From: Flaccisagitta enflata
Lineage: Eukaryota > Chaetognatha > Sagittoidea > Aphragmophora
DNA length: 64,000 bases
Direction: 5' to 3'
NCBI GenBank assembly: GCA_965153355.1
Contig: OZ231128.1
Location: 14,508,001-14,572,000 of the forward strand
A program made the translations under genes and the position numbers. Shown here one piece after another: positions 1 to 12,020 of this stretch. Position 1 is the stretch's first letter; every line of letters begins with the position of its first letter. The notes beneath the pieces are model-generated. The model did no database searches, was not told where the DNA came from, and saw only the letters and a program-made list of their open reading frames with translations.

Positions 1-3000
1 AAGCGCATGAAATCATGTTGTAATCTTTTACATAACATGATCCATTATTCTGGCATCTAAAATTCTCATATGTGTCACATAACCGGTCATTGACAATTCC
101 TTCCTCGATTCCCTGTAATTTTCTAAAGTAAAAGAATGATTTCAGGTCATCAATTGGTGGTCGACCATAATATACATTTTTGAGTTTGATCAATTGGCCA
201 TTAAGTTGTGCTCCTCTGAGGACTCCTTTAAATGATATTGCCAATGGTTTTAGGTCAATCAACTCTTCATTTGCTCTTGCAGCATCTCTTATTCCGCCTT
301 CCTCTTCATGTAAATTACCTCCAGTGTAGTCTGGCTGACCAAATCCACCTGTTACATCTAGTTTAGTAAAATTGGCAAGGAATGTTTCTGGTAGGGGACA
401 CTCAGTCATCCTATCATCCAATCTAATCTGAATGACGCTTCTTGTTATATTTGCATATAGATTCCTCCATTTCTTGTGAGAGATTTGATCTACAGTCTTC
501 AACTGACAGTAAAAAGGCTCTTTAAGAATTGAAGAATACAAAAGCACAATCAGTGAAGAATTTCTTATTTCCAAAGAACGTCCAATGAACGTATTGTGAG
601 CATTGCCATCTTGAGAAGCAATATTAAAAATTGAACCATCATTATTGGATGCTTTTATTTGAGTTTTGAATATGATTCCTTCATCACTGATCACTTCCCG
701 TCCTTTTGAAAGCATGACAAAATTCGCTCCACTGTACCTTAAATTTCTGGGTCTGAATGTGTATTTGTCAGTTTCCACAGTACAATTAACACCTTTTCGT
801 GAAATTGGGCACAAACAACGATACCCTGTTTCCGTTGTATGGTCCAGCATGCATTTACCGCCATAAAAGCATGGATTTTTGCGGCAAATTGATTTATCAC
901 ATTTTTCACCATACCAGCCTTTTGGACATTGACAAAAATATCCTGGATCCATGTCAATGCAAGTGGATGGGTTTTCACATGTGATGTTTTGAAGGCATTC
1001 ATTGATATTTGTACATTTTACACCATTTCCTTCATAGCCTTTGTTACAAACGCATTTTGCATTGGATCCACCACCAACGCAGTGCGCATTTTTGTTACAA
1101 AGTTTCTTTTTAGTGATCGAAACTGTTCCTGAACCCTCCATGAAAAACTCCTTGATAATGGTGCAGGATTCAGGCAGACATTTGTAATCAAAATGCATTT
1201 GAAGCCCTTTTGTGTACCCTTCAAAGGAAATGAGAGCGTTTCTGTAAAATGGTATAAATGTTTCTTGCTCTTTCCTACCAGCCAACGAACTGTTCAGGAT
1301 CTTGGTTGGAATGGGAATGTGGCCTTTTTTGCAAGGTGAGCAGGCATATCCTCCTTTGTAATTCAGGCATTCATTCCCAGAGCAAGGGTCCCCTTCTATG
1401 CATTCATTGATATCAGTGCAGTTGGGGAATGAGCCACGATATCCAGTATCACATTGAGTTTCTTTTGTCTCTTTGTTTTTCATCACCACCCTGGAGGCAA
1501 ACAGGTCCGGAAGCTGATGTTTCTTGTCTAAACAATTTGAGAACAAGGACAAGCATCCAGGATAGTCAGGCGATGGTTCAACTAGAAAATCTGGACATGA
1601 TATTTGTCTTATTTGATAGCAGGGACTAAATTTTGGGATACTCTGTATCTCTCTTGGATTTATCCTTGTTTTCATTGCTACTGTCTGGAATTGATTATCT
1701 ATGGTTAAATCCTCATTCAGAACAACCCTCATCTTGGCTATGAATCTCACTTTTGATAAGGAATCAATGCTTATCAGTTTGGCAATGTTTGGATTTAAAT
1801 CAATGAGTACATGCTTCTTGCTGCAGTTGTTGCAAACCGTATCTTTTTCCGCTGGATTCCAGGGATCATATCCCAACCTGCCCTCTCCTCCAATGATGTC
1901 AAATGAGACTTCCCATTCAAAAAAAGCTTTTTTCTCAGAACCCATATGGGTCAAGAACTTATCAGGATGGTTTGATTCCAACCTTTTCAGCTTGTCAGAG
2001 AAACTCAACTGAAGGGTGCTTGAAGAATTCTTTCCAACAATACTGAAGCTTTTCTCACCATCTTCAGTCTTCTCCATGGCATGAATTTGCCCATACTTGA
2101 ATTGTGTCAGCGCATTCTCTCGAAGTTGAACAGACAGGAAACTCATATCCGAACTGAAACATGTTGTATGCAGCGTCTGTTGATTCGGAAGAAACTTGAT
2201 TGAGCAATAAGGTTTTGAGTCTGTCCAAAATGGGTTTGTATATTTTTCTTGAACTTTTGGTAATTGCATCTTAAAATCCACATTTGGATTCACCGAAGTA
2301 AATAGAGATATTTCAACTGTCCCTGAACCCAATTCATCGTTTGTGAATCCATGATAACCATTTTGATTGGTTTCCATTTTCGCCACCATTTCCAAATGGT
2401 GTTGTCGCGTCTCGATGAATAAGGTGACTCCACTTTCATGACACCAACTACAAAACCTTTCCCATTGGAAACTGATACTGGAAAGCTGTTGCAAGTTTTT
2501 GGGTAATATTTCCATGTGATATCCATATTCAGGATCGAAATCCTGATATCGAAACTGTCCCGTGTAAAATTCCACAACAGAAAACACCGACGTTGGGCTA
2601 GGCCGAGATGTGCGCGTCATTGAACAATCCCGACCAATCTGAGAGCATAAATCCCCGCCTATGACCAGATGATAGCTCGTATCGGGCTTCAAATTGGGCA
2701 CCAGTAAGCGGCCTTCCAAAAATGAGTTCCCTTCGCCACTCATGACCAAAGACGACCAAGCCACATTTCCATAATGATAATAACTGTTCGATCTCTCCAT
2801 CACCCAAAATACCAAATTGCTTATCGCTCCTTGGCATCGTTCGCTTTTCTCATTTGGAGGCGCAATCAGATCATCAAGTTCGCAAAATCCATGACTGTAG
2901 GAAAACTGGCAAAATTTGCCCGAACCAGCGCATCCTTGGAACTTAACATCCAGACTCCTATGCAAATTGTCCTCACCATCTTCGAAGATGATAGTGAAAC

Positions 3001-3319
3001 TCTTAGAGGCCAACTTTTTGAAATTTCCATTCAGATCAACAAATCCAGCTCCAATGTTGAGAACGAATCTCTGACCACCTAGACTCGCTGCCAATTCAGG
3101 ATTCCATTGTTTTAGATAAAACGTGGCAGTGACGTCATCAAAATCGATGGCATCGAAGAAATAGCCCATAGCGAGAGCTGACGATCCGTCATAGGATGAT
3201 ATGCTCATGTGATATCTCATGAAAGGACATTCTTGCCAGGTGCCCATGCTGCAAACTACAGGGAAAGAAGCTAATGGTTTTGGCCACATGGGATAGGATG
3301 ATGTGGAGTTTTGAAAATC

Positions 3320-3398
<79 letters not shown>

Positions 3399-3402
3399 GT
3401 GT
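1..3402 (-). CDS. Continuation of the cadherin gene: EGF-like and laminin-G-like region, partial at left edge
   Basis: I checked every codon of this minus frame (high coordinate = 1 mod 3) from the poly-Gln tract near 3402 down to position 2 and found no stop, so more than 1,100 codons are open. Positions about 3320-1430 encode roughly 630 residues with scattered cysteines that I cannot assign. A calcium-binding EGF follows (DINECIEGDPCSGNEC, about 1335-1425), then EGFs at about 785-1110 (NINEC, CQCPKGWYGEKC, NPCFYGGKC). A laminin-G-like stretch lies at about 165-775 (NDGSIFNIAS..., ending near YYGRPP), and another EGF starts at about 1-55 (RCQNNGSC). No intron is needed. This is the usual module order after cadherin repeats in Fat-type and Flamingo-type proteins (family knowledge). 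The transmembrane and cytoplasmic parts would lie beyond the left edge. The join to the upstream ORF needs a shift of one frame in the microsatellite at 3397-3402. Confidence 0.85.
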
Positions 3403-3426
3403 TGTTGTTGTTGTGATTGACCATGC

Positions 3427-3463
<37 letters not shown>

Positions 3464-3524
3464 GCTGTTGCTGTTGCTGTTGTTGTTGTTGTTGTTGTTG
3501 TTGTTGCTGTTGTTGCGATTGACC

Positions 3525-3589
<65 letters not shown>

Positions 3590-3864
3590 GCTGTTGTTGT
3601 TGATAATGCCGTGGAAGTCGTTGTTGTGATGGGTAAGAAGGCGGCGTAAAGTTGGTGAAAATAGTAAAAGAGTCAACAAGTGCAAATCCAATTTGAGTGA
3701 CAAAAGGTTCGATGTCAATGACAATCTCCTTCATGGCTGACGTCCATCCATTTTCAACTCGCAAACGGAATTTAACCATGCCTTTGGCGGGGATTTCAGA
3801 CGATGTTTTATAAACCATGAACTGACATGCGCATATTCTCCTTCCTGAATTTCTGTTGTTGTTT

Positions 3865-3948
<84 letters not shown>

Positions 3949-6077
3949 ATAATGTTTTGGTTGTTGTTGCTGTTTTTGTTTCCACTTTTGGGCGAGTACA
4001 AGTCAGAATAGGTTTCGTATGGCTGGCAAACATTTTTTAACTCTAAGAAAGAAGGCTGATTTCCCGGAATGGAGCAAGATATTGGTTGTCTATCTCTTCT
4101 TCCCTCTTCTCCTTCATCTCCTCCTCCTCCTTCTCCCTCTCCCTTCCCTTCTCCTCCTCCCCCTTCTCCTTCTTCACCAGCATTCTCCACAATGACGCTA
4201 TTTCCACCATTGCCACCGTCCTCCTCCACCACCGCTAAAAATGTATCAACCGCGGCATCTTTATGCCAAATCATCGAATCCATGAATACTGAGTAGTAAG
4301 GTTCCACATGAAGCCTCAGCGGCGCCTTGGACGTGATTGGTCTCGATGATGGTAAAACGACAGATATTCTCAAGACGTCGATGATGGTTGACAAACTAGT
4401 TGGCGTTCCGCGATCGGATGCCACAAGACGAAGTTCGACCGTTTTATTCTCCAAGGATTTGACTGGTCCGGAAATAACGAAACGAAAGAATCCATTTTCG
4501 GGAGAGGGAAGGATAGAGAAAGGGAGGAGACGGAGTGGGAATGACGATGATGATGAGGAATGGTTAGATTCTGCGAGTCCTCCTTTCTTTCCCTCTGACG
4601 TTGCTAAGCGTTGTTGAGGAGAGGATGATGATGATGCAAATCGCCGTTCCTCTCGATCATCATTATCATTATCGTTTTTCCCTTCCCATGTTGTCTCCTC
4701 CATCACATTGTCATCATCGTTTGCTTGTGTCGATTGAATCGAGATTATTTCGATATTCAATTCTATTTTTCCATTCTCGCCAGAATCCGCGTCCTCAATT
4801 TCATATCTGAATAAAGTGTCTCCCACCAAAGCGTCGGAATATATCATCAAAGAGGCGGGATTGGTGAAGTTGGAAAATGAATCATTGATAATATTCGCCA
4901 CTAAACATTTTTGTCGCCAAGGAGGACAAGTTTTAGATACAAGTCGCGGAGGGTTGTCATTGACATCGACGAGGTTGATGTTGGCCTGACAATGCAATCG
5001 AGGAAGCAATGACGAGGAAGTGGTCGAATTTGGGCTTAACAAGGAGGAGGCGGAAGAGGAGGAGAAGGAGGAGGAAACATCGGTGATGGTCGATGAATAT
5101 GATGAAGATGCAGCGTTGTGACTTGAAAGGGTGAAGGGACAAGGCGGTATGGAAGCTGGATAAGCCGCGAAAACCAAGTATTTACCGCCTATTTTCTCAT
5201 TGTATTTTTCATAATCCAATGCCTGACTTAAGGTCAGCGTGCCGTTTTCATTGAAAGAGAGTCGGGAATCTTCGGGGACTAATATTAAATCGTCCGTTGC
5301 AGCAGCATCATCGTCAGCGTTGTCAGCATCATCATCGTCATTTGTCACCCACGGACCATCGCTCACAATCCCATCAAAATTCTCTTTTATTTCCAGTTGT
5401 TTAGACGTGCATTTGTGTTTGAAGGGGCCCCCAAAAACGACAGAGAGAGAAGCCGCTGTCGTGCTCAGTTGACGCGATTTAACAACGATAGACAGTTGGA
5501 TGAGGAAAGGGTCTTGGGAGAAGTTGAAATTCCGATCTAGCTGCAGGAAACCCACAATGTTTCCATTTTTATCCGGTTTCAACGAGGATGTGATCACAAG
5601 TAGAGATTTTCCGTTGTCATCCTCGTCATTTCCATCGTCATTGTCGTTGTTGACAACCACAGCAAACTCGGTTATTTGGTTTGTTTCGTCGTCATCATTG
5701 TCAAATGCGTGAATCTCAGCGAGAATGACGCTGGAACTGACGCTTTCTGATGATTGTTGCTGCTGTTGCTGCTGCTTTTGCTGTTGCTGCGCGTGTAACT
5801 CCTTATCATACGCATCTAGTTCTGACGGCTGCAAGATATGCAGTCTGCCGCATTGATCCTGTGGCGCTCGGAGAATGATTTTGTCAACTTCTGGCGCGAA
5901 TTTGTCTACGACCTCCAACATCACATCAACGAGACAAGTGACATCGACGGCGGATTGTGGAGGAGGTAGATCGACGTGAGTGCGCACAAGAAGTGACCAG
6001 GAAGTTGGCGTTGAAGACACGCTGGAGGTAGTGGCGGATGCGTTTGAGACGGATGATGATGATAATGATGATGCTGG

Positions 6078-6129
<52 letters not shown>

Positions 6130-7013
6130 AATGATAATAAAGTTTTTGAAAGGCGAATGATGCCAGTCTGTTCCTCGATGCTGAAAAATTCGTAGACGTT
6201 ATCATCATTATCCATCGGCCGGAGAAACGAAAAATGCAACGTTGTGGCAGTGGAATTATCATTTTCCGGATTGTCCGTTGATTCGGCGGTAGAATTGACT
6301 CGAGGTATTCCCGTAACAATGACGCGATGAACTTCAGTTCCAACTGGATCGTCGTCCTTGACAATCACAAAGGCGGTATGACATTGAATGACATTGTTAG
6401 ATGAAATCAATGATGAAGATGAAGATAATGAGGATGAGGATGATGACGCTTTTGTTTCTGTCCTCCATGTCTTTGAGTTATTGTCAACCGCCATTTGCCC
6501 GTGAGTTTTGTCGGATGAAGCAGAAGTCATGGAAGTCAATGTTGACGACTCGAAATTGTCTAATGAAGATGACACAGGCGATGACTCTGGAGAGGACCAT
6601 GATGATGCATCTGAAGATGTAGATGAAGTGGAGAAAGACATTTCAATTTGGGATGAAATTTGACTGCCTGAAGAGAAATCGCCTTCAAATTCCACGAAGC
6701 CTCTCCGAAGGTCTTCGATGCTGATCCCACTTTTTGCGGCGCTTTTATCTCCTTCGACGCTGCCACTTTCAGCGCCACTGCTGGAGGGACTTCCTGTGGC
6801 GCTCTCGACACCACCACCTCCACCACCACCACCACCACCACCACCACCGCCACTTCCACCACTACCACCACCACCACCACCTTCACCTCCATCATCAACA
6901 CCACCAACACCCCATTCCGAAAAAGTATTGAGAGTTCTGAAGTCGCGGTGCGATCCTCGAGTCAACGTCAAGCCCAACGTTAAAAGCGCGAACACAGTCC
7001 GTAAAATCTTCAT
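3189..7013 (-). CDS. Secreted/membrane cadherin-repeat protein, N-terminal part; same gene as 1..3402
   Basis: The ATG at 7013 has an A at -3 and opens a typical signal peptide (MKILRTVFALLTLGL...), which fixes the start. Residues 30-180 are Gly/Ser-rich. Cadherin-type sequence follows: an AFVIVKDDD-like start near 210, the calcium motif DVNDNPP at about 682-688, DADSGENG near 741, and ASDRGTP near 864. These suit extracellular cadherin repeats that bind calcium at domain borders. Asn runs (about 1022-1053) and Gln runs (about 1137-1198) are encoded by (CAA)n on the coding strand. This frame crosses a CACACAA irregularity at 3397-3402, turns into poly-Thr and stops at 3189. Another minus frame continues open from there to position 1 and carries EGF and laminin-G-like modules, so I read the two as one gene with a frame break, and the last ~70 residues here as out of frame. 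The architecture resembles Fat, CELSR or similar large cadherins, but a specific orthologue is not supported. Confidence 0.85.
3320..3605 (-). repeat. Coding (CAA)n/(CAG)n microsatellite with a frame break
   Basis: On the plus strand this is (TTG)n with CTG and short interruptions (GATTGACC twice). It encodes poly-Gln in the cadherin gene. At 3395-3404 the plus strand reads TTGTGTGTTG instead of TTGTTG, which moves the coding strand from CAA to ACA and explains the Thr run and early stop at 3189. Confidence 0.9.
3857..3955 (-). repeat. Coding (AAC)n microsatellite, poly-Asn
   Basis: Plus-strand (TTG)n read in the Asn frame of the cadherin gene, residues about 1022-1053, between the last cadherin-like block and the Gln tract. 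Confidence 0.85.
6065..6140 (-). repeat. Coding (ATC)n microsatellite, poly-Ser frame
   Basis: Plus-strand (GAT)n inside the cadherin ORF. In the coding frame it reads TCA, giving a run of Ser near residues 295-315. Confidence 0.8.
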
Positions 7014-8079
7014 TTTTTTTCTAACTGGGAATCACGAACATGACGAAAAATACTTGATCCAATGTTACGAATGAGGATAAAACGCGAATGTTGATTGAGT
7101 CAACACTGGATGATGATAGTCCACGTCCCTCGCGAGTTTAATGTCTTGAATGAATGACACTAATGGCCTGCAGCCGTATTGAGATGAAAGGCGTCAACGG
7201 TATCTACATATAACGAGTTATATGACGGAATGAACGACGTTAAACAAAATTTGATGACGAAGTTGAGTAAGAGTGACGCCAATGACGTCGTAAAGAACCA
7301 GTTTTTGACGCCCGTCGGTTATTGCGGGAGATCGTAGCGGAGATTGAAGGAAATCCTTTGCGACTGAAACCACGTGTATGACGTCATCGTCTTTTCTCTT
7401 CTTCTCCTTTTTTTTCGTTATTCCTTTTGATTTCTTTCGTTATTTCTTTTAATTTCTTTCATTTTTCTAAATTTGTTTCCATTGCTGTTTTGTTTCTTGG
7501 CCTTTTTTTTTTCAGCGGGACGTCTTAACTGGAAAAAGAAAGCCGCCATTGCGTTTTTGGAAAAAAAAATTTTTTTCTCAATTGTCAATTCATTTCAAAA
7601 TTTCGTCATTATATTCTATTCATTTTTTTTTCTAATTCTGGTATTTGACATGTTTTGTTCTCCTCCTTTTCAAAGGTGGGGCTTCTTCGAGAGGACAATT
7701 AAGACGAATCCCTGAAGCTTTTATTTATGCTACAACCAGTTTTCTTTTGTTCTTTTGTTCTTTTGTTCTTTTCTTTTGTTTTGGTTATTATATTTTTCTG
7801 TCCTTTTCTCCTTATCTCCATATCTTACGTACAGTATGTTACTTCTGATACCTCGTCGTTTTCAGATTTTACCCTGTATATTGCTTAAGAAGGAAAAAGT
7901 GAGAGCGTTAGAAAATATATCAAGGCCGAATTCACGGCTAATCAAGTGCGAATGGGCAGGAGATGAAATAGGTCGTTCAATCATTAAGGATGGGGCAGTG
8001 ACGCAAAATCGCTGTTGTACCAATGAACGGATGGATGGATCAACAGACGGATTGGAAGACCAACATCCATAGCGAGATG
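7014..8079. other. Upstream flank of the cadherin gene, no gene seen
   Basis: This holds the presumed promoter and 5' UTR of the minus-strand cadherin gene, but I see no motif strong enough to call. From 7390 on it is T-rich with short TTTC/TTTTG runs. The small ORFs here lack protein-like composition. Confidence 0.5.
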
Positions 8080-8302
8080 AAAAAAAGTGACGCGGGGTCA
8101 CAATATCATTGCGGACGGGTGGGCAGGGTCGGCCAACCCTCATCCACACCCAACGCCCTACCCAACTCCCTTTCCAACACAGACACATATAGAAAAAGCT
8201 TCTAAAACACTATTTTTCCCTCTTTTCGGCTGGTGCTGACGGACCGACGGATCGACGGACGGACAAAGACTTTTATAGAGTTGCGTGTCCGCAACTGAAA
8301 AC
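8080..8302 (-). mobile_element. Family A hairpin element, GTTGCG-type
   Basis: Read on the minus strand: hairpin GTTGCG-GACA-CGCAAC, CTCTATAAAAG, a GTCC-rich block, the GGGTGTGGATGAGGGTTGG segment and a CCCACCCGTCCGCAA end. The terminal CCGGCCTTG is missing. Confidence 0.7.
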
Positions 8303-8456
8303 GAGTGTTGTTTATATTTTGATCGTATAAATTCTTGTTTGGATTTTGTGGTAAATCTCCTTCTTCTAGAGAGTCTTAAGACGTTTGTGTCGAATTCGCG
8401 GCCAGATTGATAGTATTATAAATCCCTTTTAAGACAGCATTAAAGAATAAAAAAAA

Positions 8457-8968
8457 GTCGCAAAAGCGTTAGATGGTCAGCGGTACCCGTTGCCCCTATG
8501 TGAGTGTATGTGGGTGTGAGGTGGTTAAAGGCGGCTGATGACCTATGCTGTTTCTATTTGAGCCTCAAGGCCGGAATTATGGCCTCAAGGCTGGAATTGG
8601 GGCCTTGAGGCTTGGAGTTGAGCCTTGAGGCTTGGGTATGAGCCTTGAAGCTGGAATTATGGCCTCGAGGCTGGAATTATGGCTTCAAGGCTGGAATTGG
8701 GGCTTTGAGGTTTGGATTTGAGCCTTGAGGCTGAGATTTGAGCCTCATGGCTGGGATTTGAGCCTCCAGGCAGGGATTTGAGCCACGAGGCCGGGATTTG
8801 GGCCTCAAGGTTAGAATTTGGATCTTTGGGGTGGAAGATGGGCCTCACAGCCAGAATTTGAGCCGCGAAGCTGGGGGGGGGGGTACGGATGGAGGAGAAG
8901 GAGAAGAAGGAGAAATTTCTGCATATGTGAAAGCATAGGTCATTGGCCCCTTCGGGGCCGCTGCCCAA
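8457..8968 (-). mobile_element. Family B foldback element with tandem core
   Basis: It ends on the right with GGCCCCTTCGGGGCCGCTGCCC (8946-8967) preceded by AGCATAGGTCAT. On the left it has the conserved tail GTCGCAAAAGCGTTA...GGTCAGCGGTACCC. The core (about 8560-8870) is a ~20-bp tandem repeat of the GCCTCAAGGCTGGAATT type. Confidence 0.75.
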
Positions 8969-9476
8969 AAAAGAAAAGAAAAGAAGAGAAAAAGAAATAC
9001 ATACTAAAGATTTGGTTGGACAACTGTCCTTTCATATGTATGTAGTTACGATTTCCTTCTTTTTTTTTTCTTTTCGTCGGAAACGATCGACGCATTTTTG
9101 GAGACACTGAAGGAAATGAGAAGAATGGAAAGAAAAATTACTCCATTATTCAAATGAGGATGTTAGGAGTAGGAAGAACAAATACCTTATGATAGGAATG
9201 AGGGTGAATAGAAAACTATAACTATTAGTGATAGTAGTAGTATTACTAATAACCAGGCCTGTGCGTATATAATTGAGTTTCCCCCTTTCAGTAGGGGGGG
9301 GGAAATCAAAGGGATCAGAGATGGGGAAGGAAATCAGAGGGGAAAAAGAAAAAAAAGAAGAAAATTTGGAGATCATATAACTTTTGACATCACCAAATCA
9401 TAAACACTAGGTAGTGAAACACAATTTTACACAATTCATAACTTAAACACACTTTTTTAATTGCTTTATGGGGAAA

Positions 9477-9660
9477 CAAGGCCGGATACACGGTTACCAA
9501 AGTCGCCTGCGGGTGGGCAGGGGCGATATTTGAGGTCATTAGACTATTTGGGCAGGAGCAGTGAGGTCAAAGAATTAACATCATAAAAAAAAGTAAAACG
9601 TGACCAACCAACCGATCGACGGACGGACAAAGCGGGTTGTAGAGTCGCGTGCACGCGACT
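9477..9660 (-). mobile_element. Family A hairpin element, GTCGCG-type
   Basis: Reads CAAGGCCGGATACACGG on the plus strand at 9477, a shortened GGAC block, then GAGTCGCG-TGCA-CGCGACT at 9642-9660, followed by AAAA. No coding capacity. Confidence 0.8.
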
Positions 9661-10137
9661 AAAAGTCATAGATTTTAAAACGCGACGCGTCGCGTCGCGG
9701 GGAAGAAAATCAAAGGCAGGGGGTGAAATCAAAAGCGACTCAATTATATCCATCCCTGCTATTTTTTTTAAGAACGTCATTTTTTGGCCAAAGTCTTCAA
9801 AATAGATAGAGATAACTACTAATAGAATAACTACAATGTTCTTAATCTTGGAGCAATTTCAAGTCCTGATGTTTTTATAAACTAGTTTCTTATAAGAAAA
9901 AAAAGTGTATATAAAATAAAGATTAGATAAACAAATTTTTAGAGGAAAAGAGAGAAAAAAAATGAAGTTTCGTTACTAACCTACAACTCAAATCAGTCAA
10001 ATGAGAAAATAGATCGTTTGATTAGGCACATGCTAGTATGGATGAAATGAAGGAAATGAAAATTACATTCCAAATGAATAAAGAAACAAAACTGATTGCG
10101 TCAAAACTAGAATAAAAAAATTCAGATGTTGAAAAAA

Positions 10138-10268
10138 CAAGGCCGGATACGCGGCTACCTTAGCCGCGTGCGGGTGGGCAGGGGAGGCGAAAAAAAGCAA
10201 AGTGTGACCGATGGACCGACCGACCGACAGACGGACAGAGCGGGTTGTAGAGTCGCGTGCACGCGTCT
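10138..10268 (-). mobile_element. Family A hairpin element, internally deleted
   Basis: Same ends as the copy at 9477, but the TTTGAGGTCATTAG...TTTGGGCAGG middle is absent. It is flanked by A-runs on both sides. Confidence 0.8.
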
Positions 10269-10664
10269 AAAAACTCTATCATTATGGAAAATGAAAATGG
10301 GGTTGTAAACAAACATCAAATAACCTTATTGACCGAGAATGAAAAGTATGAAAAACAAAAATTCCTTTATAACATCCAAATGATGATGATGAAGAATGAA
10401 AAGAGAAATTACTCTAATATTCAAATGAGTTTCTGCATGAAAGACGTTTGTTCGCGCTTTTCCGTCTGTCTTGGTTCGGATTCGAAATTGATCGTCGTTT
10501 TCGTCGTCATCGTCGTCATCATTATCGTCGTCATCATCGTCGTCTGCCTCATCATCGTCATCCTTTCCGAATAAATGTCCTTTCTTGACACTCTAGGGGA
10601 ACCTGGATTGACAACTTTTTCTCAAAAGAAACCCACCTTTTGAGGCGTAACGGGGGAAGTGGCG

Positions 10665-10666
<2 letters not shown>

Positions 10667-10761
<95 letters not shown>

Positions 10762-10770
10762 GACAGAGAC

Positions 10771-10827
<57 letters not shown>

Positions 10828-10990
10828 TAGACAGAGAGACAGATAGACAGAGACACAGATAGACAGAGACACAGATAGACAGACAGAGAGACAGAGAATG
10901 TGCGAGATCCAGACAGTCAGGCAGACCGAGGTAGTGCGAGATACAGATAGACAGGAGGAGAAACGACACAGACTAACTGAGACAGACAAA
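10667..10990 (+). repeat. (GA)n and (GACA)n microsatellite
   Basis: About 90 bp of pure GA, then interspersed GACA/GATA units. The ORFs here on both strands (ER or LS repeats) are translated microsatellite. Confidence 0.95.
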
Positions 10991-11199
10991 CACAGATATG
11001 CGACTAGGGAGAGAGAGGGACGGAGGGACGTATACGTATAGACCAGTCGAGAAGGAAAGAATTTGAAAGCAAGGGAGCATTTTGAGGCAGGGCTGAAGCA
11101 AAAAGGGGCGTTTTTGAATGGACATATCAAATGTGACAAATTGACAAATCAAGAAGAATAATAAAAAAGAACTAAGAATCAAACCCTGCCTCTATTTTC

Positions 11200-11452
11200 A
11201 GTTGCGAACACGCAACTCTATAAGAGGCTTTGTCCGTCCATCCATTGGTCCGTGGGTCCGTCCCTCGGTCCGTCACGCTCGAGTTGGATATGCAAAAAAG
11301 AAAACGCGCATTTATGATACTGAAGTTGTTACATTGTGTTTTGGTGTGTTTGTGTGTGGGAGGGGAGTTTGGGGTGGGGTTGGGGTTAGTCTTGGGGTTA
11401 GATACCCCTGCCCACCCGTCCAAAACGATATTGTGTCCCCGCATCACTTATT
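11200..11452 (+). mobile_element. Family A hairpin element, GTTGCG-type
   Basis: Starts CAGTTGCG-AACA-CGCAACTCTATAAGAGG, then a degenerate (GTCC)n block, a GT-rich middle, and CCCCTGCCCACCCGTCC...CCCCGCATCACTT. Confidence 0.75.
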
Positions 11453-11526
11453 AGTTGACTCTAGAACTCGTTGAGCTGGTCGGTCTGTTGTTCAGTCCAT
11501 CCGTCGGTCCGTCGGTGTTTTGCTTT

Positions 11527-12020
11527 TTGGGCAGCGGCCCCGAAGGGACGAAGTCCTGTAGAACACAGGGGGACTTTTGTTCGTCCGTCTGTCCGTCCGT
11601 CATTCCGTTCGTCCCCCCAGGCTCTCTCAGGCCTGAAATTTGCCCTCTCAGGCCTGAAATCTACCCTCTCAGACCTGAAATCTGCCCTCTCAGGCCTTGA
11701 ATCTGCCCTCTCAGGTCTGAAATCTGCCCTTTCAGGCCTGAAATCTGTCCTTTCAGGCCTTATCCCCGCTCTCACAGATTCAAGGCCTGAGAGGGCAGAT
11801 TTCAGGCCTGAGAGGGTAGATTTCAGGCCTGAGAGGACAGATTACAGGCCTGAGAGGGCCTGGGGGGGCGGACGGAATGACAGACGGACGGATGACGGAC
11901 GATAGTCCCCCTGTGTTCCACAGGACTTCGTCCCCTTTGGGGCCGCTGCCCTGCTTCCTCTTACTCCAATTTACAATCATGCAAAGCAGGGCAACGGGTA
12001 TTGCTGACCACATATTGCCT
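11527..12020 (+). mobile_element. Family B foldback element, near-perfect palindrome
   Basis: GGGCAGCGGCCCCGAAGGGACG at 11529 is answered by TTTGGGGCCGCTGCCC near 11955. Between them GTCCTGTAGAACACAGG and (GTCC)n are also mirrored. The core is a 16-bp unit (CTCTCAGGCCTGAAATC) that reverses orientation near 11770. The tail includes GCAGGGCAACGGGTATTGCTGACCA. Confidence 0.8.

Noticed and set aside
739-1224. Short ORFs in other frames over the EGF region
   Set aside because: They are shadows of the open minus-strand frame that encodes the EGF-like modules.
8460-8500. tRNA gene
   Set aside because: The A-box-like segment in the family B tail lacks a B box and a cloverleaf.
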